Assembly: GCA_035934555.1 (NCBI GenBank)
Contig: DASYXT010000080.1
Span: forward strand, 24,935 to 88,934
DNA length: 64,000 nt
Reading direction: 5' to 3'
Source of the DNA: DASYXT01 sp035934555
GTDB taxonomy: Bacteria; Verrucomicrobiota; Verrucomicrobiia; Limisphaerales; UBA8199
Part shown: in pieces, positions 44,144 to 52,655 of the stretch
Position numbering within the stretch: position 1 is the first letter of the stretch
Layout of the letters: each line of letters starts with the position of its first letter
The notes under the pieces: generated by a model
Told to the model about the DNA's origin: nothing
Seen by the model: the letters and a program-made list of their open reading frames with translations, nothing else
The model's database searches: none
Program-made: the position numbers and the translations under genes

Positions 44144-45426
44144 CCGCAGCAGTCAAGCCCATCGGCTGGCGCGCATAAAGACAAAACCCGTTTGGGGAGC
44201 AGAAAGGCGAGTGCGGCGGCCAACCCCATGCCGCAAGCCAACAGAAGGAATGGCAGCGCCAGGCTATGCGAGCTTTGCTTCAGCCACCCGACAACAAAGG
44301 GTCCGGCGAACCCGCCGACGTTGCCGAAGGCATTAATGAAACCGATCGCGATGCCCTGGGAAGCTCCCGCCAACAGTTCTCCCGGGATCGCCCAAAAAGG
44401 GCCCATCGCCGCGAACGGGCCGGGCACCGCTAGACACAAAAATCCGTAGGCGAGCCAAAAATGCTGCTGGAACGCAACCGCAAGCGCCAGGCACACTCCA
44501 CTCAATGCGTAAACAGCCGCAACATGTCCGCGCCGCTCTTGGCGCCGATCAGAGCTGCGCGAATTCAAAATCATCAATACCGCTGATACGCCATAGGGCA
44601 ACCCAAATAGCAGCCCGTATTGCACGTGAGTAAACCCGCGGCCCTGGAGCCGTTCGGTGAAGAACGTCATACACCCATATGCGGCGCAGTTCTGGAGGAA
44701 ATACATCGCCACCAAAACGAGCACCGGAAAACTCTGCAGCGTCCCGGCCACGCTTGGCGTTTCCGGCTTGGCCAACTGCAGTTCGGCCTGTTCCTTCTGC
44801 AAAGTTTTTTCCAGGAACTCGCGTTCCACTGCTGAAAGCCGGCGAGCCTGATGGGGATGGTCACGGATACAAAACCACCACAAGGGAAGCCACAGGAAAG
44901 GCAATGCGCCTTCGAGAATGAGCATCCGCTGCCAATCGTAAGCGCCGAGCAACCAACTGGTCACCGGGGCTGTCGCGGCGATCGCAATCGGCTGGCACAG
45001 CGTCCAGTACGCTGTCGCGCGCGCCCGTTCCTGCCGCGGGAACCAATGCGCCAGCAACACCAGCGTGGCCGGAAATACCCCGCTCTCGGCTGCCCCGAGC
45101 AGGAAACGCATTAGTTCGAACTGGTGGAACGTGCGAGCCAAACCGCAGCCGACAGCGCACGCGCCCCACCCGACCAGTAGCAGGGAAATCAGCTTGCGCG
45201 CGCTCCACCGAGCCGCCCAGTACCCGGCTGGCACCTGGAATAGGAGGTAACCCAGAAAAAACACCCCGGCCGCCTGCCCCTTGAGCCGTTCATCCATGCG
45301 CAGGTCCCCGAGCATGGAAGAAAGAGCGGGGTCCAGTGCGAGGGAGATGTTGGTGCGATCCACGTACGCGATGGTGTACATCACCAGCGCGACTGGGATG
45401 ATGCGCAACCAGCGTTGCTGGGCCAT
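44140..45426 (-). CDS. MFS transporter, anion:cation symporter (ACS) type
   Basis: A 428-residue transporter with twelve hydrophobic helices. The first helix contains VMYTIAYVDRTNISLAL, the signature of the ACS family, which imports organic anions such as sugar acids, tartrate or phthalate. The central cytoplasmic loop (AVEREFLEKTLQKEQAELQ) lies after helix 6, as expected. ATG at 45426 is used; an in-frame codon at 45474 would add residues overlapping the upstream gene. It sits between a beta-propeller gene (one base away) and a dehydrogenase gene (overlapping), so it likely brings in their substrate. Confidence 0.92.
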   Translation of the reverse strand: MAQQRWLRIIPVALVMYTIAYVDRTNISLALDPALSSMLGDLRMDERLKGQAAGVFFLGYLLFQVPAGYWAARWSARKLISLLLVGWGACAVGCGLARTFHQFELMRFLLGAAESGVFPATLVLLAHWFPRQERARATAYWTLCQPIAIAATAPVTSWLLGAYDWQRMLILEGALPFLWLPLWWFCIRDHPHQARRLSAVEREFLEKTLQKEQAELQLAKPETPSVAGTLQSFPVLVLVAMYFLQNCAAYGCMTFFTERLQGRGFTHVQYGLLFGLPYGVSAVLMILNSRSSDRRQERRGHVAAVYALSGVCLALAVAFQQHFWLAYGFLCLAVPGPFAAMGPFWAIPGELLAGASQGIAIGFINAFGNVGGFAGPFVVGWLKQSSHSLALPFLLLACGMGLAAALAFLLPKRVLSLCAPADGLDCCG

Positions 45427-45427
45427 G

Positions 45428-46486
45428 CTAGCGGGTGGCGGGCTGGGGCGCCCAGGCCAGGCCGTCCGCGCCACGGCCGGCGTCGATCAGTTTCTCCACT
45501 TTCCAGTCGTTCAAATCCAGCACCGCCACTTGCCGGCTCGCATCGCACGAGACAAATGCCTTGGCCCCGTCCGGGCGGACCAGAATTTCCTGCGGCGCGC
45601 GCGGCACTTCGAGCGTGCGGACCAGTTTCATTTGCCCGAGGTCAATGACGCCGACTTGGTTGAGGCCAATGAGCGCAACCAGGAGGAACTTGCCATCCGG
45701 CGTCGGAGCGGTGCCATAGCCGATCCCCGGCATTTCGATCCATTGGGAGACCTTGTTCTCGGCGGTGCTAATAACGGCCAGTTGTGGCTTGGTTTGATCC
45801 GAAGTGAACGCCCAGCGATCATCCGGTGAAATCGAAATCCTTTGTGCGGTTCGGCAAATGGGAATGATCTTGAGCACTTTTCTGGCTTCCAGGTCCAGCA
45901 CCGACACGGTGCCGGGTCCGACATTGCAGGTATAACCGCGGCGGCCGTCGTGTGTGATGGCCAGCATGTGCGACTCGGCCTGCCCTGTCGGGACGCGCCC
46001 CACGATTTTCAGTGTCTGCGGATCAATGATGGTTATGGACTCATCCAATTCAGTGGTCACGTAGAGGAGGCCGTCTTTGGGGCCAATCACGGCGCAATGC
46101 GGCCGCACTCCTTTGCCAAAATCCACCGTCCCGACAATCTCGCGGCGAGCCAAATCAATCACCCGCATCAGGCTGCCATCTGTGCCGCGACCGCCCACCC
46201 CGGAGTTGCCGTAGATGGGAACGAAGGCACGCCGGCCGTCCGGCGATGCTGCGACCTCATGACCCGTTACACCCTCTTCCGCAACGGTGGCGAGCTCGCG
46301 GCCTTGCTCCGGATCGATGATGCCCATCGTGCGGTCGCCTTTATTGGCGATCAGCACCAGGCCCTTGCTTTGCGCGCCGAAACTGAGCTCAGGGAACGCG
46401 CTTAGCAGCAGACACGCTAAGCAGGGAAGAGTCAAAGCGGCGGACGAAGGGAGCGGCACAAAGCCGAAGAAACGACGGAGGTTCAT
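45428..46486 (-). CDS. Exported YVTN-type beta-propeller protein
   Basis: The 352-residue protein has a signal peptide (LTLPCLACLLLSAFPELSFGAQ) and about seven repeats of a 40-residue pattern: SPDGRRAFVPIYG, DLARREIVGTVDFGKG, DPQTLKIVGRVPTGQAE, DLEARKVLKIIPI, SPDDRWAFTS, DLGQMKLVRTLEV, DLNDWKVEKLIDAG. This is a periplasmic or surface propeller of the YVTN/NHL kind. Its role could be binding of the substrate taken up by the adjacent MFS transporter, or catalysis like lactonases of this fold; the sequence does not decide. It is the first gene of a three-gene operon. Confidence 0.88.
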   Translation of the reverse strand: MNLRRFFGFVPLPSSAALTLPCLACLLLSAFPELSFGAQSKGLVLIANKGDRTMGIIDPEQGRELATVAEEGVTGHEVAASPDGRRAFVPIYGNSGVGGRGTDGSLMRVIDLARREIVGTVDFGKGVRPHCAVIGPKDGLLYVTTELDESITIIDPQTLKIVGRVPTGQAESHMLAITHDGRRGYTCNVGPGTVSVLDLEARKVLKIIPICRTAQRISISPDDRWAFTSDQTKPQLAVISTAENKVSQWIEMPGIGYGTAPTPDGKFLLVALIGLNQVGVIDLGQMKLVRTLEVPRAPQEILVRPDGAKAFVSCDASRQVAVLDLNDWKVEKLIDAGRGADGLAWAPQPATR

Positions 46487-46574
46487 GCCCGAGCATTGAA
46501 CGAAATCGACCTAAAGTCAATCGCGCGCACGCTCCATGCTTTACAAATGCTTTACACTCTCCCACTCCACGCTC

Positions 46575-47303
46575 TTACGACTCCCGCGCCAAAGACCGAT
46601 GGATTAACACTCCCGCCACAACGCCCGTACCCATTGCTATCAACGTCCAGCGATAGGCATGTTCCGAAACGCGCGAGGTCAATTGCTCCTTGAGGTAGGT
46701 GGTGTTCATCCGTTGACGCAACTCTTCGAGGGTGGCGCCCAAATCGCGCTCCGTTCGTTCGACCCGCTCCTGCGCCTGGTCGGGGGACACTTTTTCGGCC
46801 GGCGCAGAGGCTTTGGGCAAGCTGGTGGCCTGGGTTCCGCGCAATTCCTGCAAAGTGTGGAGGGTGCGTTCCGGCGTCAGTGACTCTTTGCGCAGACCCG
46901 CCAATCCCTGCACCGCGAGAATACCGCCGACGAACAACACGAATAATCCCACTCCGAACAGTCCGAGGAAGCTGGCAAATAAGGCTTCAATGCCGGCCAG
47001 GTGAATCGCCCAGGCAATCAGAAACCCGACCCCTAACATTAAGACAATCCCTGCCGCATACGCCAGCACACCGCCCACCCCGATGCCGGCGCCTTCCCGC
47101 GCCATACGGCCCACCTTCTCCGACAGTTCGGATTTGGCAAGCGTTAGCTCCTGCCGGATGAATGTGCGCGTTTCGGCAGTCAGGTCGCTAACCAGGTCAC
47201 TTAAAGAGGCTGCACGGGTGGCCGCCGTGTCCGTCCGGGGTTCCCTGAGATCCCGATGTGTCTGAAATTCCGCTTCTGAAGTTGCCGGGGCTACTATCTC
47301 CAT
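46575..47303 (-). CDS. Holin-III-like membrane protein with DUF3618-like tail
   Basis: A 242-residue protein. Residues about 40-145 resemble the actinobacterial holin-X/YqjD-like group: an amphipathic helix (SDLVSDLTAETRTFIRQELTLAKSELSEKV) then two membrane hairpins (IGVGGVLAYAAGIVLMLGVGFLIAW, FLGLFGVGLFVLFVGGILAV). The C-terminus has RTERDLGATLEELRQRMN and ends in one more hydrophobic helix, like DUF3618. AAGGAC eight bases before the ATG at 47303 fixes the start. It has no phage context and is probably an envelope or stress protein. Upstream, the 293 bases 47304-47596 hold only a small hairpin (GGCGAG/CTCGCC) and no gene. Confidence 0.8.
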   Translation of the reverse strand: MEIVAPATSEAEFQTHRDLREPRTDTAATRAASLSDLVSDLTAETRTFIRQELTLAKSELSEKVGRMAREGAGIGVGGVLAYAAGIVLMLGVGFLIAWAIHLAGIEALFASFLGLFGVGLFVLFVGGILAVQGLAGLRKESLTPERTLHTLQELRGTQATSLPKASAPAEKVSPDQAQERVERTERDLGATLEELRQRMNTTYLKEQLTSRVSEHAYRWTLIAMGTGVVAGVLIHRSLARES

Positions 47304-47596
47304 AAGTACCGTCCTTTCGCTGATTCCTTCCCGACAAGCTCGCATCAGTAGGCTCTTTTGCAATGCGCGAGGCGGGCAAAAGCACTGGGACATTACCCGT
47401 AACGCTTGTGCGGCAAACGGCCCATTGCCACGGCTCCTGTGGAGACCGATGCTGGGTCAGGATTTTGAAACAGCCGATACCAGCAGGTTTGAGAGGCGAG
47501 CTCCCTCGCCGTCGATGGAGCGGTGAGCGCTTGCACTTGGTCCCCGGTCTTACCGGGTGGCCTGCTGGGGCAGGCGTCCGGCGAAATTTCAAGCCC

Positions 47597-48499
47597 TCAC
47601 TTGTCCTCGGCCGCGAACGTCGCCACGACCGGGCGGTGGTCGGACGCGCGCCCCCAGTCTGGCACGTCCAACACGAACGTTTCATTGGTCACCCATTCCT
47701 TGACCATTCCCGAGCTCAGTAGCAGGAAATCGATCCGGGTATAAGTATCTGTTTTGGCGTAGTGATGGGTCCAGGTAATCCGGCGCTCGGCCTCGGCCGG
47801 CGTGGGGTCCCGGCGCTCGGCCGGCCGCGTATCCACCAACTTGCGGCGGCCACGGCCCATAATCGTCTTTGCCGCGGCCGAATCGCACGTGTCATTGAAG
47901 TCCCCCAGCACAACCAGGTTGACCTCGGGATTGCGCGCGAAGCATTCGTCGATATGTTGCCGGAGCAACCGCGCTTCTTCGACGCGCATCTCGACATCAT
48001 CGGCGAGCGGCACCGCCCGTTTGGACTTCAAATGGCAAGTCAGCAGCGTGAAGCAGTAATTCGAGCCCGCCTGAATGTCCACTTCCGCGATACCACGGCT
48101 GGTGCGAAAGCGCCGGCCGGTGAGCAGAAAGGTGTCGTTGGTATGCGACCGGCGCGCCAGCAACGGTAACCGGCTCAATACGGCCACCTGAATGTTGGTA
48201 TCGCCCCCTGGTACGTGCTCCCAGAATGGAAAGTCGCACCCGTCCTGTTTCAGCCCCGCCCGCAGCTCCATCAGCGCCGCAACGCCCCCGACCTCTTGCA
48301 ACGCCACAACTTCCGCCCCCGTCGCACGAATCAATTCCCGCACTTTCGCCCGCGCTTCCTCGGATTTGGCCGCTCGGCCTGGAGTTGCCTCCAGGAGATA
48401 ATTCTCCAGGTTATACGTCGCGACGCGAAAGTGCCCTGCGGCGACAAGCTCGCCTGAGAAAATCGACCACCCAAGCAGCAGACAAAGCCACGCCCTCAT
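47597..48499 (-). CDS. Exported endonuclease/exonuclease/phosphatase-family protein
   Basis: A 300-residue EEP-fold hydrolase with a signal peptide (LCLLLGWSIFSGELVAA). Conserved motifs are RVATYNLENYLLE with the metal Asn, VVALQEVGG with the metal Glu, NLVVLGDFNDTCDSA with the catalytic D-x-N, and ASDHRPVVATF with the general-base His at the end. It hydrolyses a phosphodiester or phosphomonoester outside the cytoplasm: DNA, a phospholipid or another substrate. No partner is visible nearby. Confidence 0.9.
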   Translation of the reverse strand: MRAWLCLLLGWSIFSGELVAAGHFRVATYNLENYLLEATPGRAAKSEEARAKVRELIRATGAEVVALQEVGGVAALMELRAGLKQDGCDFPFWEHVPGGDTNIQVAVLSRLPLLARRSHTNDTFLLTGRRFRTSRGIAEVDIQAGSNYCFTLLTCHLKSKRAVPLADDVEMRVEEARLLRQHIDECFARNPEVNLVVLGDFNDTCDSAAAKTIMGRGRRKLVDTRPAERRDPTPAEAERRITWTHHYAKTDTYTRIDFLLLSSGMVKEWVTNETFVLDVPDWGRASDHRPVVATFAAEDK

Positions 48500-48609
48500 G
48501 CTGCGTCAGCCAACTCATCCAGTGCAGCTAGGTCAAGAGAAAAATTCGGAGCCGCCGTCACACTCCGTGTCTAGATTGCAAATCCCCCCCTGCCTGTTAA
48601 CTTGCCACC

Positions 48610-49494
48610 ATGTCTAAATCACCCGTCAATGGAACCGTGCGGGCGCATCGGCAAACCGGCGGCGCCTCCAATCGTTCCCCTGTCAAATCCCGGCGATTGG
48701 CCCGCGGCAGCAGCACCGGCCTGGCCCTGTTGCACGACAAACAAAGCGAACCTGATTACCGTGAACTGCCCATCAACAAGGTCGGTGTCCGCGGCCTGCG
48801 CTTTCCGATTCAGGTGCGCGATAAGGAGCGGACCGTACAGAATACTGTCGCGACAATTGGCATGTTTGTCGATCTGCCCAAAGAGTTTAAAGGCACCCAT
48901 ATGAGCCGCTTTCTGGAAGTGCTCAATGCCCACGGCAACATTTTCCATGTCGAGAACATCACCGACGTGCTGCATGCGTTGCAGGCGAAGTTTCAGGCGG
49001 CGACCTCGCACCTCGAACTGGCTTTTCCCTATTTCATGGTGAAAAGGGCGCCCGTCACCCAACTGGAAAGCCTGATGGATTACGAGGCGCGATTTGATGC
49101 GACCGCTTGCGGGCCGGATATCGATTTCGTCCTGACGGTGCAGGCGCGGGTGACGACGCTGTGCCCGTGCTCCAAAGCGATCGCGACCCGGGGCGCTCAC
49201 AACCAGCGCGGGGAGGTCACCGTTCAGTTGCGCTCGCGCAAGGCGGTGTGGATTGAGGATGTCATCGGCATGATCGAGCGCTCCGCCAGTTGCGAGCTGT
49301 ATGCGTTGCTCAAACGGCAGGACGAGAAGGCGGTGACGGAACGGGCGTATGATAACCCGGTATTCGTCGAGGACCTGGTGCGGAACGTCGCACTGCAGTT
49401 AAAGGCCCACCCGGACGTGACGTGGTACAAAGTGGAGGCCGAGAATCACGAGAGTATCCACAATCATAACGCCTACGCCTGCATCGAGGGTTAG
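48610..49494 (+). CDS. folE2: GTP cyclohydrolase FolE2 (type IB)
   Basis: Converts GTP to 7,8-dihydroneopterin triphosphate, first step of folate and queuosine precursor synthesis, with a metal other than zinc when zinc is short. The 294-residue protein has YRELPINKVGVRGLRFPIQV, MSRFLEVL, LTVQARVTTLCPCSKAI with the metal Cys near residues 184-186, and ENHESIHNHNAYACIEG at the C-terminus. The N-terminal 40 residues are basic and low complexity. No folE type IA is in the window. It may feed queuosine synthesis, as queA is 20 kb away. Confidence 0.96.
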   Translation: MSKSPVNGTVRAHRQTGGASNRSPVKSRRLARGSSTGLALLHDKQSEPDYRELPINKVGVRGLRFPIQVRDKERTVQNTVATIGMFVDLPKEFKGTHMSRFLEVLNAHGNIFHVENITDVLHALQAKFQAATSHLELAFPYFMVKRAPVTQLESLMDYEARFDATACGPDIDFVLTVQARVTTLCPCSKAIATRGAHNQRGEVTVQLRSRKAVWIEDVIGMIERSASCELYALLKRQDEKAVTERAYDNPVFVEDLVRNVALQLKAHPDVTWYKVEAENHESIHNHNAYACIEG

Positions 49495-49683
49495 CGGCCC
49501 GGCCGGGAACGCCGGCAGCCAGCGCTCGGCGGTTGGGTAGTTTCGTCGGTTTTGCCGGGTGCTTTACCCCTCCGAAATATTTTGAAAATTATGATGGAAA
49601 ATCTAATTTCCTTTGCTATCTTCGCGGGCTCTTGCATGGGCAGCTTGGGCTGTCCGGCAGGCAAGTGAAGTTAAGTTTGAGTT

Positions 49684-50262
49684 GTGACAACAAAGAAAAA
49701 AGAAGTGGGCAAGAAAAGCGGCAGCAGTAAGCCGCACGGCTCCGCCACCGCGGCTTCGATCCTCGGTGTGGCCGTCGTGAAGGTCAAAAAGAACGGCGAA
49801 GCAAAAGTCAAAGCAGAGTGGGCAAAGTTCTACCACCGGTTGCTCGAGTTGCGCGACCAGCTTACCCGCCAGATGAACGGGTTAGCGAAGGAATCTGCCC
49901 AGGAAATGGCTGGTTACAGCCTCCACATGGCCGATTCGGGCACGGATAATTTCGACCGGGATTTCGCGCTGAGCTTGTTGTCCTCGGACCAGGATGCCAT
50001 GTACGAAATCGAAGAGGCCTTGAAGCGCATCGAGAAAAACACCTACGGCATCTGCGAACTGACGGGCAAACCTATCCCCAAGCCGCGCCTCGAGGCAATT
50101 CCCTGGACCCGCTTCACCGTCCAGGCGCAGGCGCAGTTGGAGCGTGAAGGCGCCTTGCGCCAGCGCCGCCTGGGCGCTTTGGGGACTGTCGATGCCGTCG
50201 GGATTTCCGAAGCCGACGCCGAAGAAGAGGAAGCGGAGGAAAAACCGAAAGAAAAGGAATAG
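49684..50262 (+). CDS. DksA/TraR-like protein with degenerate zinc finger
   Basis: A 192-residue DksA/TraR homologue, expected to bind the RNA polymerase secondary channel. The coiled-coil region has LLELRDQLTRQMNGL and SLHMADSGTDNFDRDFALSLLSSDQDAMYEIEEALKRI, with the Asp residues of the coiled-coil tip conserved. The C4 zinc finger is mostly lost: YGICELTGKPIPKPRLEAIPWTRF keeps one Cys of four. A Lys-rich N-terminus and a Glu/Lys-rich tail flank the domain. It starts with GTG and is followed four bases later by rpmG and then rpsR, suggesting co-transcription with ribosomal proteins. Confidence 0.88.
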   Translation: MTTKKKEVGKKSGSSKPHGSATAASILGVAVVKVKKNGEAKVKAEWAKFYHRLLELRDQLTRQMNGLAKESAQEMAGYSLHMADSGTDNFDRDFALSLLSSDQDAMYEIEEALKRIEKNTYGICELTGKPIPKPRLEAIPWTRFTVQAQAQLEREGALRQRRLGALGTVDAVGISEADAEEEEAEEKPKEKE

Positions 50263-50265
50263 TTC

Positions 50266-50433
50266 ATGCCACGAGAAATCGTCACCCTGGAATGCACGGA
50301 AGCGCGCAAGGAGGGCAAATCCCCTTCGCGCTATACCACCACCCGCAACAAGAAACTCAAGACCGAAAAGCTCGAACTCAAGAAGTATAACCCCGCGTTG
50401 CGCCGCCATACGCTGCATCGCGAAATCAAGTAG
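50266..50433 (+). CDS. rpmG: 50S ribosomal protein L33
   Basis: A 55-residue protein, MPREIVTLECTEARKEGKSP to HREIK, with the L33 core RYTTTRNKKLKTEKLELKKYNP. Two Cys pairs of zinc-type L33 are absent, so this is the zinc-free form. It lies three bases after the DksA-like gene and five bases before rpsR. Confidence 0.95.
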   Translation: MPREIVTLECTEARKEGKSPSRYTTTRNKKLKTEKLELKKYNPALRRHTLHREIK

Positions 50434-50438
50434 CGTCT

Positions 50439-50705
50439 ATGCCCCGCAAAACCCGGCCCGACAAACCCGACCGACGCGGCTCTCGCAGCCGCAGTGCCTA
50501 CGGCGAAATCCGCACGCCGCGCCCCAAACCAAAAATCGATTTCACCGTGGACGCATTGGATTTCAAGAATACCAATTTGCTGAAGCAGTTTGTGACTGAC
50601 CAGGGGCGGATTCTGCCGCGCAAGTACACCGGCTTGCCGGCCCATTATCAGCGGCGGCTGAACCAGGCGATTAAGCGCGCCCGGCAGATGCTGTTGATGA
50701 AATGA
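50439..50705 (+). CDS. rpsR: 30S ribosomal protein S18
   Basis: An 88-residue S18 with the signature VDALDFKNTNLLKQFVTDQGRILPRKYTGLPAHYQRRL. The N-terminal 25 residues are basic and disordered, as usual for the family. It ends the DksA-like/rpmG/rpsR unit and is followed by a hairpin four bases later. Confidence 0.97.
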   Translation: MPRKTRPDKPDRRGSRSRSAYGEIRTPRPKPKIDFTVDALDFKNTNLLKQFVTDQGRILPRKYTGLPAHYQRRLNQAIKRARQMLLMK

Positions 50706-50709
50706 ATAA

Positions 50710-50729
50710 GGCCACGCTTCCGCGTGGCC
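50710..50729 (+). terminator. Terminator hairpin after rpsR
   Basis: GGCCACGC, loop TTCC, GCGTGGCC: a perfect 8-bp stem with a stable tetraloop four bases beyond the rpsR stop. The following bases (cattcttcaag) are T-containing but not a true T-run; a stretch of seven T begins at 50750. Confidence 0.8.
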
Positions 50730-50755
50730 CATTCTTCAAGAGTTAGAGGTTTTTT

Positions 50756-50920
50756 TCAAGTTGCCTCGTTGGCAGCCCAATCCTCCAAGTGCAGGTAACT
50801 TTTGATCTTCCTGCGTTCGTATCGGTGTTTCATCGGTTTTTTTGGCTGGTTGTCCACTTTCCGGAACGGATGTTTGGGATTGCGGATGGCTTCACTGATG
50901 ATTTCCAACGATTTAGTCAT
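50756..50920 (-). CDS. Small basic protein of unknown function
   Basis: A 54-residue frame, MTKSLEIISEAIRNPKHPFR, then a Lys/Arg-rich middle (KKPMKHRYERRKIKSY) and LHLEDWAANEAT at the C-terminus. Composition and periodicity look like a real small protein, perhaps nucleic-acid binding, but there is no family I can name. Its upstream sequence (agaatcaag) offers only a weak ribosome binding site. The region from 50921 to 51069 holds nothing else I can support. Confidence 0.5.
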   Translation of the reverse strand: MTKSLEIISEAIRNPKHPFRKVDNQPKKPMKHRYERRKIKSYLHLEDWAANEAT

Positions 50921-51069
50921 AGCTTGATTCTGTCTTTGATTCTAGTTTGAGCCAGAGGGTGAAGGAGACTGCGGGCCGCGCCTTGGTAAGGCCCTCGCTG
51001 CTTGATTTGGCCGTTGGCAGCTTCAAGCGCATTTATTATACGACATTTTCCCCAAATTGCCATTCAATA

Positions 51070-51552
51070 TTACTCCTGAATTTTGGCCAGCAGGTTCCCT
51101 TGCCACGGCTTGAGTATCTGCCGGGCGCAGTCAAGCGCGACCCAGACCATTTGACGGATTTCGCGTCGGCGGGGGCGCAGGCTGTTGGCACGTTCCGATG
51201 AGCCGGGGTGAGCGTCGGATTTCCACAAGTAAAAGCGCACGCGTTTGCGGCTGTTAATCCCCCATCCCACAAAATCCAGCGCCGGCGGTTCATACCCGGT
51301 CTCCTCCCGGCATTCGCGCAGCCCCGTTTCTTTTATCGATTCGCCTGGTTTGCGTTTGCCTTTGGGCAAACTCCAGCGCCCATTAGCTTGCTGAACCAGG
51401 AGGACCTCGTCGCCCTGGCTGCCTTTTCGCAGCAAAGCGACCCCGGCTTTGTGAGTCAACGGTTCGTTGAGCACGCCCTCGAGAAAGCAATTTCCAAGCC
51501 AATCCAGACCCGCCTGCCCCACTATTGCCAGGCAAAACTGCCCGACCGCCAT
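51070..51552 (-). CDS. Nudix hydrolase
   Basis: A 160-residue Nudix enzyme, cleaving nucleoside diphosphates linked to another moiety. The Nudix box is complete: G-KRKPG-E-SIKETGL-REC-REE-TGY. The domain begins at AGVALLRKGSQGDEVLLV, so about 35 residues precede it. The ATG at 51552 lies within the end of prmA but has a good ribosome binding site (GGGAGG) upstream; a GTG at 51474 would give a compact 134-residue enzyme. It is the last of the rph, prmA, Nudix group. Substrate unknown. Confidence 0.88.
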   Translation of the reverse strand: MAVGQFCLAIVGQAGLDWLGNCFLEGVLNEPLTHKAGVALLRKGSQGDEVLLVQQANGRWSLPKGKRKPGESIKETGLRECREETGYEPPALDFVGWGINSRKRVRFYLWKSDAHPGSSERANSLRPRRREIRQMVWVALDCARQILKPWQGNLLAKIQE

Positions 51553-52445
51553 TCCCCCTCCCTTCGGCTGGCGACTGGTTTCAGCCCCATACCCTCATAG
51601 GCCCGCCGCACCCGCGCATATTCCACGTCCAGGATGCCTGCCAGCACCAAGAGCCCGCAGGCAGAAAGTCGCGTGATGATTACGTCGCGCTTCTCGATCA
51701 GCAGATTTGCCAGAAGGTTGGCACAAATCAGGTCATATTCCCGTTCCGGCACCCGGGGTAACCGGGTGAAATCTTGCTGCCGGAATAGGATCGCGCCAGA
51801 TAAACGATTGCGTCTAGCGTTGACGCGCGCGATCCGCAGCGCGTCGGGGTCGTTGTCAAAGGCATGGATGGGCTGGTAACCCAGACGCGCGGCCGCAATG
51901 GCCAGGATGCCAGAGCCGGTACCCGCATCCAGGAAGGACTGAGGCTGGCTCGGCTGGCGGCACTGGGTTATTTGCTCGAGGCAAAAACCAGTCGTGGGAT
52001 GCTGTCCGGTGCCGAAACTGAGCCCGGGGTCGAGCACGACGACAGCCTCGCCGACTCGGGGTCGGCGCCGGCTCCAACTCGGTTGGACCACTAACCCGCC
52101 CTTGAACCGGAGCACGGGGAAATGGCGCTTCCAGGATTCAGCCCAGTTCTCCGCCGCAATCGCCTGGCAGGTCACTCGCCTGGAGCCGACGCGGACGCCT
52201 GCCTGCCCAAGGAGGCGCAACTCGGACCGGACGGTGTTTCCGAGCGCGGACCATGCCGGCTTTTGCGGACAATAGACTGAGACAGTGGTTCGTCCCGTTT
52301 GGATATCAGTGAAGGAGACGGCGGACTGGCCGAGGACCTTTTCCAGAATCGCCATGACCGGTTCCTCGGCCTCGGGCCAAGTGGTCAGGGAGACCCGCCA
52401 GACGGTTTGCCCCGGCCGCGTTCTCACAAGCACAGTTCGTGGCAC
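51522..52445 (-). CDS. prmA: Ribosomal protein L11 methyltransferase-like PrmA
   Basis: SAM-dependent methyltransferase of the PrmA family, which trimethylates ribosomal protein L11. The catalytic half has DPGLSFGTGQHPTT, SFLDAGTGSGILAIAAARLG, AFDNDPDALRIARVNARRN and YDLICANLLANLLIE, the last being the PrmA signature. The N-terminal domain starts around TVLVRTRPGQTVWRVSLTT. The GTG at 52445 places the start just before it. An alternative GTG at 52622 with a GAGGAG site would add about 59 residues, including some encoded by the 28-bp inverted repeat at 52469-52550, which appears to have inserted in the 5' region. rph is directly upstream. Confidence 0.88.
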   Translation of the reverse strand: MPRTVLVRTRPGQTVWRVSLTTWPEAEEPVMAILEKVLGQSAVSFTDIQTGRTTVSVYCPQKPAWSALGNTVRSELRLLGQAGVRVGSRRVTCQAIAAENWAESWKRHFPVLRFKGGLVVQPSWSRRRPRVGEAVVVLDPGLSFGTGQHPTTGFCLEQITQCRQPSQPQSFLDAGTGSGILAIAAARLGYQPIHAFDNDPDALRIARVNARRNRLSGAILFRQQDFTRLPRVPEREYDLICANLLANLLIEKRDVIITRLSACGLLVLAGILDVEYARVRRAYEGMGLKPVASRREGEWRSGSFAWQ

Positions 52446-52468
52446 CTGGCGTGCCTCAGCGCGCCAGC

Positions 52469-52550
52469 GTTTTGGACTGCGCCAGCCCTCTGGCGCTTTC
52501 GGCTGAGGGAAGTGTTTCGAAGGCGCCAGAGGGCTGGCGCAGTCCAAAAC
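52469..52550. repeat. Perfect 28-bp inverted repeat at the prmA 5' end
   Basis: 52469-52496 and 52523-52550 are exact reverse complements over 28 bases, with core CGCCAGCCCTCTGGCGC and its complement, around a 26-base loop. The core is itself nearly palindromic. No other copy is apparent in the window. It lies between rph and the PrmA coding domain and could be read in frame as part of a longer PrmA N-terminus. Confidence 0.9.
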
Positions 52551-52655
52551 CTCGCGGTCTTGCAAAGCAGGTTCATCGTGAGGGTCCCCTTTCTGTGGCC
52601 ATCCCAAGGTCGTCTCAATCACTGACTCCTCGCTCGATTCGCGCGCGGCACCGCT

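Noticed and set aside
46575..47303. Phage holin and prophage remnant
   Set aside because: The holin-III-like region also occurs in ordinary envelope proteins and no other phage gene is nearby.
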